Assembly (NCBI GenBank): GCA_028869355.1
Contig: JAGWSK010000239.1
Coordinates: forward strand, 1-6,558
Origin: Alphaproteobacteria bacterium
GTDB taxonomy: Bacteria; Pseudomonadota; Alphaproteobacteria; Micropepsales; Micropepsaceae
Length of the DNA stretch: 6,558 bases
Reading direction: 5' to 3'
Part shown: one piece after another, positions 3,913 through 6,558 of the stretch
Layout of the letters: every line of letters starts with the position of its first letter
Position numbering within the stretch: position 1 is the stretch's first letter
Program-made: the position numbers and the translations under genes
The notes under the pieces: generated by a model
The model's database searches: none
Told to the model about the DNA's origin: nothing
What the model saw: the letters and a program-made list of their open reading frames with translations, nothing else

Positions 3913-6558
3913 ATGAACAAATCCAGCAATACTGATTCCCCGGCACGGGATTACCGTGCGACGTTGTTCCTGCCCACCACGACTTTCCCGATGAAGGCCG
4001 GCTTGCCCACCACTGAGCCGCAGTGGTTGCGGAAATGGGACGAGTCGCAGCTCTACTTAAGACTGCGCGAAGCATCAAAGCACCGGCCGCTGTTTGTCCT
4101 GCATGATGGCCCTCCCTATGCCAATGGCGACATCCATATCGGGACGGCGCTGAACAAGATCCTCAAGGACTTCGTCATCCGCTCGCGGCAGATGGCCGGA
4201 TTCAACGCCCCCTATATCCCCGGTTGGGACTGCCACGGTTTGCCGATCGAGTGGAAGATCGAGGAAGGTTATCGCGAACGCGGCCACTCGAAAGAAGAAG
4301 TGGGAATCGCCGATCTGCGCAGCGATTGCCGGAAATTCGCCGAACACTGGATCGGCGTGCAGCGCGAACAGTTTCAGCGTCTCGGCTGCATCGGCGACTG
4401 GCAGCACCCGTACACGACAATGGCCTATGCCGCGGAAGCGCAGATTGTCCGTGAGCTGCACAAATTCCTGATGAGCGGCCTCTTGTATCGCGGTTCGCGC
4501 CCGGTGATGTGGTCGCCGGTGGAGAAGACGGCGCTGGCCGAAGCGGAAGTGGAATATCGTGAAAAAACCTCACCGCAGATTTACGTGAAGTTTCCGCTCG
4601 ACGTTGGAAGTTCGAATCTTCCGGCCGCAACGCTGAAGAGCGAAGTATCGAGAGTGTCGGTCGTGATCTGGACGACCACGCCGTGGACGATACCTGCGAA
4701 CCGCGCGATCGCCTACGCGAAGGAACTCGAATATGTTCTGTACACTGTCGCGTCGGCAGAGGAGGGCAGCCTCGCGGTACCGGGCGAGGGCCTCGTCATC
4801 GCGTCGGCGTTGCAGGAAGAGGTGGCGCGCCAGTGCCGGCTGACTCTGACGCGCGTCCGCCAGGTCGATCCGCGGGGCTGGATTTGCCGCCATCCGCTCC
4901 ACGGCAGGGGCTATGAATTTGCGGTCCCGCTGCTCGAAGGCGCCCACGTCACCTCGGATACCGGAACCGGTTTTGTGCATACGGCGCCGTCGCATGGCGA
5001 GGATGATTTCAATCTGGCCCGCGCGCACGGCATCGAAATCCCAAGCATGGTCGGCGAGGACGGATCGTTCCTGCCGAATGTGCCGGTGTTCGCGGGAAAG
5101 AAGATTCTGACGCCATCCGGCAAGGATGGCGATGCCAATGGCGCGGTGATTTCCGAACTCATTTCCGCTGGTGCGTTGCTGGGCAAGGGCACAATCCGCC
5201 ATCAATATCCCCATAGCTGGCGTTCCAAGGCTCCGGTGATCTTCCGCGCCACGCCGCAATGGTTCGCGGCCATCGACTTGCCATTCCCGGGATCGAATGA
5301 AGCGAGTCTGCGCGGTCTGGCACTGGGGGGTATTGCCGCCACCCAATGGTATCCGAGGGCCGCGGAGAACCGGATCGCCGCAATGGTACGCGAACGTCCG
5401 GATTGGGTGCTTTCGCGCCAGCGCGCCTGGGGCGTTCCGATTGCGGTTTTCGTCAACAAGCACTCGGGCGAGGTGCTGCGCGATGACGCGGTGAACACCC
5501 GCATCGCGGACGCATTCGAGCGCGAGGGCGCGGATGCCTGGTTCTCCTCTGCGCACTCGCGCTTCCTTGCGCCTGAACACCATCCCGAAGATTACGAACC
5601 GGTACGCGATATTCTTGACGTCTGGTTCGATTCGGGATCGACCCATTCATTCGTGGTGGAAAATCCGATCAATCCTGCGTGGCCGAAAAAAGATCGCGCG
5701 GATCTGTATCTCGAAGGCTCCGATCAGCATCGCGGCTGGTTCCAGTCGTCGCTGTTGGAAAGTTGCGGCACCCGCGGCCGTGCGCCCTATGACGGCGTGC
5801 TGACCCATGGCTTTGTTCTCGACGAGCAGGGACGCAAAATGTCCAAGTCGCTCGGCAATGTCGTCGCACCGCAGACTGTATTTCAGCAGAACGGCGCGGA
5901 AATCCTGCGCCTTTGGGTGGCGGCCTCCGACTTTACCGAGGACCTTCGCATTGGGCCGGACATCATCAAGGCATCGGCCGATTCATATCGGCGTCTGCGC
6001 AACACCATCCGTTTCATGCTCGCCAATCTCCAGGGCTATTCCGCGGATGAGCTTGTCAGCCCGGGCGGGATGCCGGAATTGGAACGCTATGTCCTTGCGC
6101 GCCTCGCGGCGCTCTGCAGCGAGGTGGATGAGGCCTACGCGAAATTCGACTTCAATGGCGTGTTCACCAATCTGTTCAATTTCGCGACCACCGATCTCTC
6201 GGCGTTCTATTTCGACGTGCGCAAGGATGTTTTCTATTGCGACGCGAAGGGCAGCATGCGCCGGCGCGCGGCGCGCACGGTTCTGGACGGCCTGTTCCGG
6301 CATCTCGTCACGCGGCTTGCGCCGTTATTGTGCTTCACCATGGAGGAGGCGTGGACCACCCGCTTCGGCGACGACTCCAGCGTGCATCTGGAGCTGTTTC
6401 CACATGTGCCGGAAGAATGGCGCAACGAGAATCTGGTCGCGTCCTGGGCGCGCATTCGCGCGCTCAGGCGCGTGGTTACAGGTGCGCTGGAGCTCGCCCG
6501 CAAGGATCATGTCATCGGCGCCAGCCTCGAAGCAGCTCCCGTGCTGTATGTCGAAGAC
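3913..6558 (+). CDS. ileS: Isoleucyl-tRNA synthetase, 3' end outside window
   Basis: The frame is open for 882 codons from the ATG at 3913 to the right edge, most of a family normally ~940-1000 residues long. The enzyme activates isoleucine with ATP and charges tRNA-Ile in the cytosol. Visible landmarks in order are the lead-in TLFLPTTTFPMKAGLPTTEP (24-43) and PYANGDIHIG with the HIGH motif at 75-78, here H-I-G-T. Next are PGWDCHGLPIEWKIE and the editing domain CP1 with WTTTPWTIPAN (253-263) and GTGFVHTAPSHGEDD (351-365), whose D364 is the expected editing aspartate. The catalytic core continues with WFDSGSTHSF (571-580), GSDQHRGWFQ (~603-611) and KMSKS (642-646). The helical anticodon-binding domain follows from ~690. 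The ATG choice fits the family N-terminus; an earlier ATG at 3905 is in another frame and stops at once. It is divergent from the PEBP gene. Certain apart from the missing C-terminus. Confidence 0.98.
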   Translation, partial: MNKSSNTDSPARDYRATLFLPTTTFPMKAGLPTTEPQWLRKWDESQLYLRLREASKHRPLFVLHDGPPYANGDIHIGTALNKILKDFVIRSRQMAGFNAPYIPGWDCHGLPIEWKIEEGYRERGHSKEEVGIADLRSDCRKFAEHWIGVQREQFQRLGCIGDWQHPYTTMAYAAEAQIVRELHKFLMSGLLYRGSRPVMWSPVEKTALAEAEVEYREKTSPQIYVKFPLDVGSSNLPAATLKSEVSRVSVVIWTTTPWTIPANRAIAYAKELEYVLYTVASAEEGSLAVPGEGLVIASALQEEVARQCRLTLTRVRQVDPRGWICRHPLHGRGYEFAVPLLEGAHVTSDTGTGFVHTAPSHGEDDFNLARAHGIEIPSMVGEDGSFLPNVPVFAGKKILTPSGKDGDANGAVISELISAGALLGKGTIRHQYPHSWRSKAPVIFRATPQWFAAIDLPFPGSNEASLRGLALGGIAATQWYPRAAENRIAAMVRERPDWVLSRQRAWGVPIAVFVNKHSGEVLRDDAVNTRIADAFEREGADAWFSSAHSRFLAPEHHPEDYEPVRDILDVWFDSGSTHSFVVENPINPAWPKKDRADLYLEGSDQHRGWFQSSLLESCGTRGRAPYDGVLTHGFVLDEQGRKMSKSLGNVVAPQTVFQQNGAEILRLWVAASDFTEDLRIGPDIIKASADSYRRLRNTIRFMLANLQGYSADELVSPGGMPELERYVLARLAALCSEVDEAYAKFDFNGVFTNLFNFATTDLSAFYFDVRKDVFYCDAKGSMRRRAARTVLDGLFRHLVTRLAPLLCFTMEEAWTTRFGDDSSVHLELFPHVPEEWRNENLVASWARIRALRRVVTGALELARKDHVIGASLEAAPVLYVED

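Noticed and set aside
4570..5646. 358-codon minus-strand ORF
   Set aside because: It lies wholly opposite ileS, shows Arg/Ala-rich low-information protein and no family motif; long antisense frames are expected opposite GC-rich coding DNA.

Overview
The window looks like chromosome of a GC-rich proteobacterium, most likely an alphaproteobacterium. That placement is an inference from the isoleucyl-tRNA synthetase (its GSTHSFV stretch and short N-terminal lead-in), the encoded CCA of the tRNA, and GC-rich codon use. No taxonomic marker was searched.

Layout from left to right. The first ~440 bases hold the tail of an unidentified gene and a weakly supported small acidic ORF that overlaps its stop codon. 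Positions 402-443 carry a copy of the 3' half of a tRNA, from the anticodon to the acceptor end. Positions 603-1202 encode a secreted protein with a Pro/Gln/Tyr-rich repeat and a very charged Arg/Glu tail. A triple heptamer repeat and a small hairpin follow. An intact tRNA-Arg(CCT) lies on the minus strand at 1277-1353. Next come two minus-strand genes: a CYTH-CHAD protein (triphosphatase-like domain plus polyphosphate-associated helical domain) and an exported PEBP/YbhB-like protein. The last 2.6 kb is the plus-strand ileS gene, open at the right edge (882 codons visible), divergent from the PEBP gene across 225 bp.

The most interesting structure is the pair formed by the intact tRNA-Arg and the tRNA 3'-half at 402-443. 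They are direct repeats (35 of 42 positions identical, no gaps). The fragment lies downstream of the tRNA 3' end, and the similarity starts at the anticodon. This is the geometry expected of tyrosine-recombinase integration into a tRNA gene. The enclosed ~0.84 kb carries one intact ORF, the repeat-rich secreted protein, and no integrase, so at most it is a remnant or a very small passively moved element.

Functionally the window mixes translation housekeeping (tRNA-Arg, IleRS) with phosphate-related and exported proteins. I see no operon tying these genes into one pathway, and no CRISPR array, rRNA, transposase or toxin-antitoxin pair.
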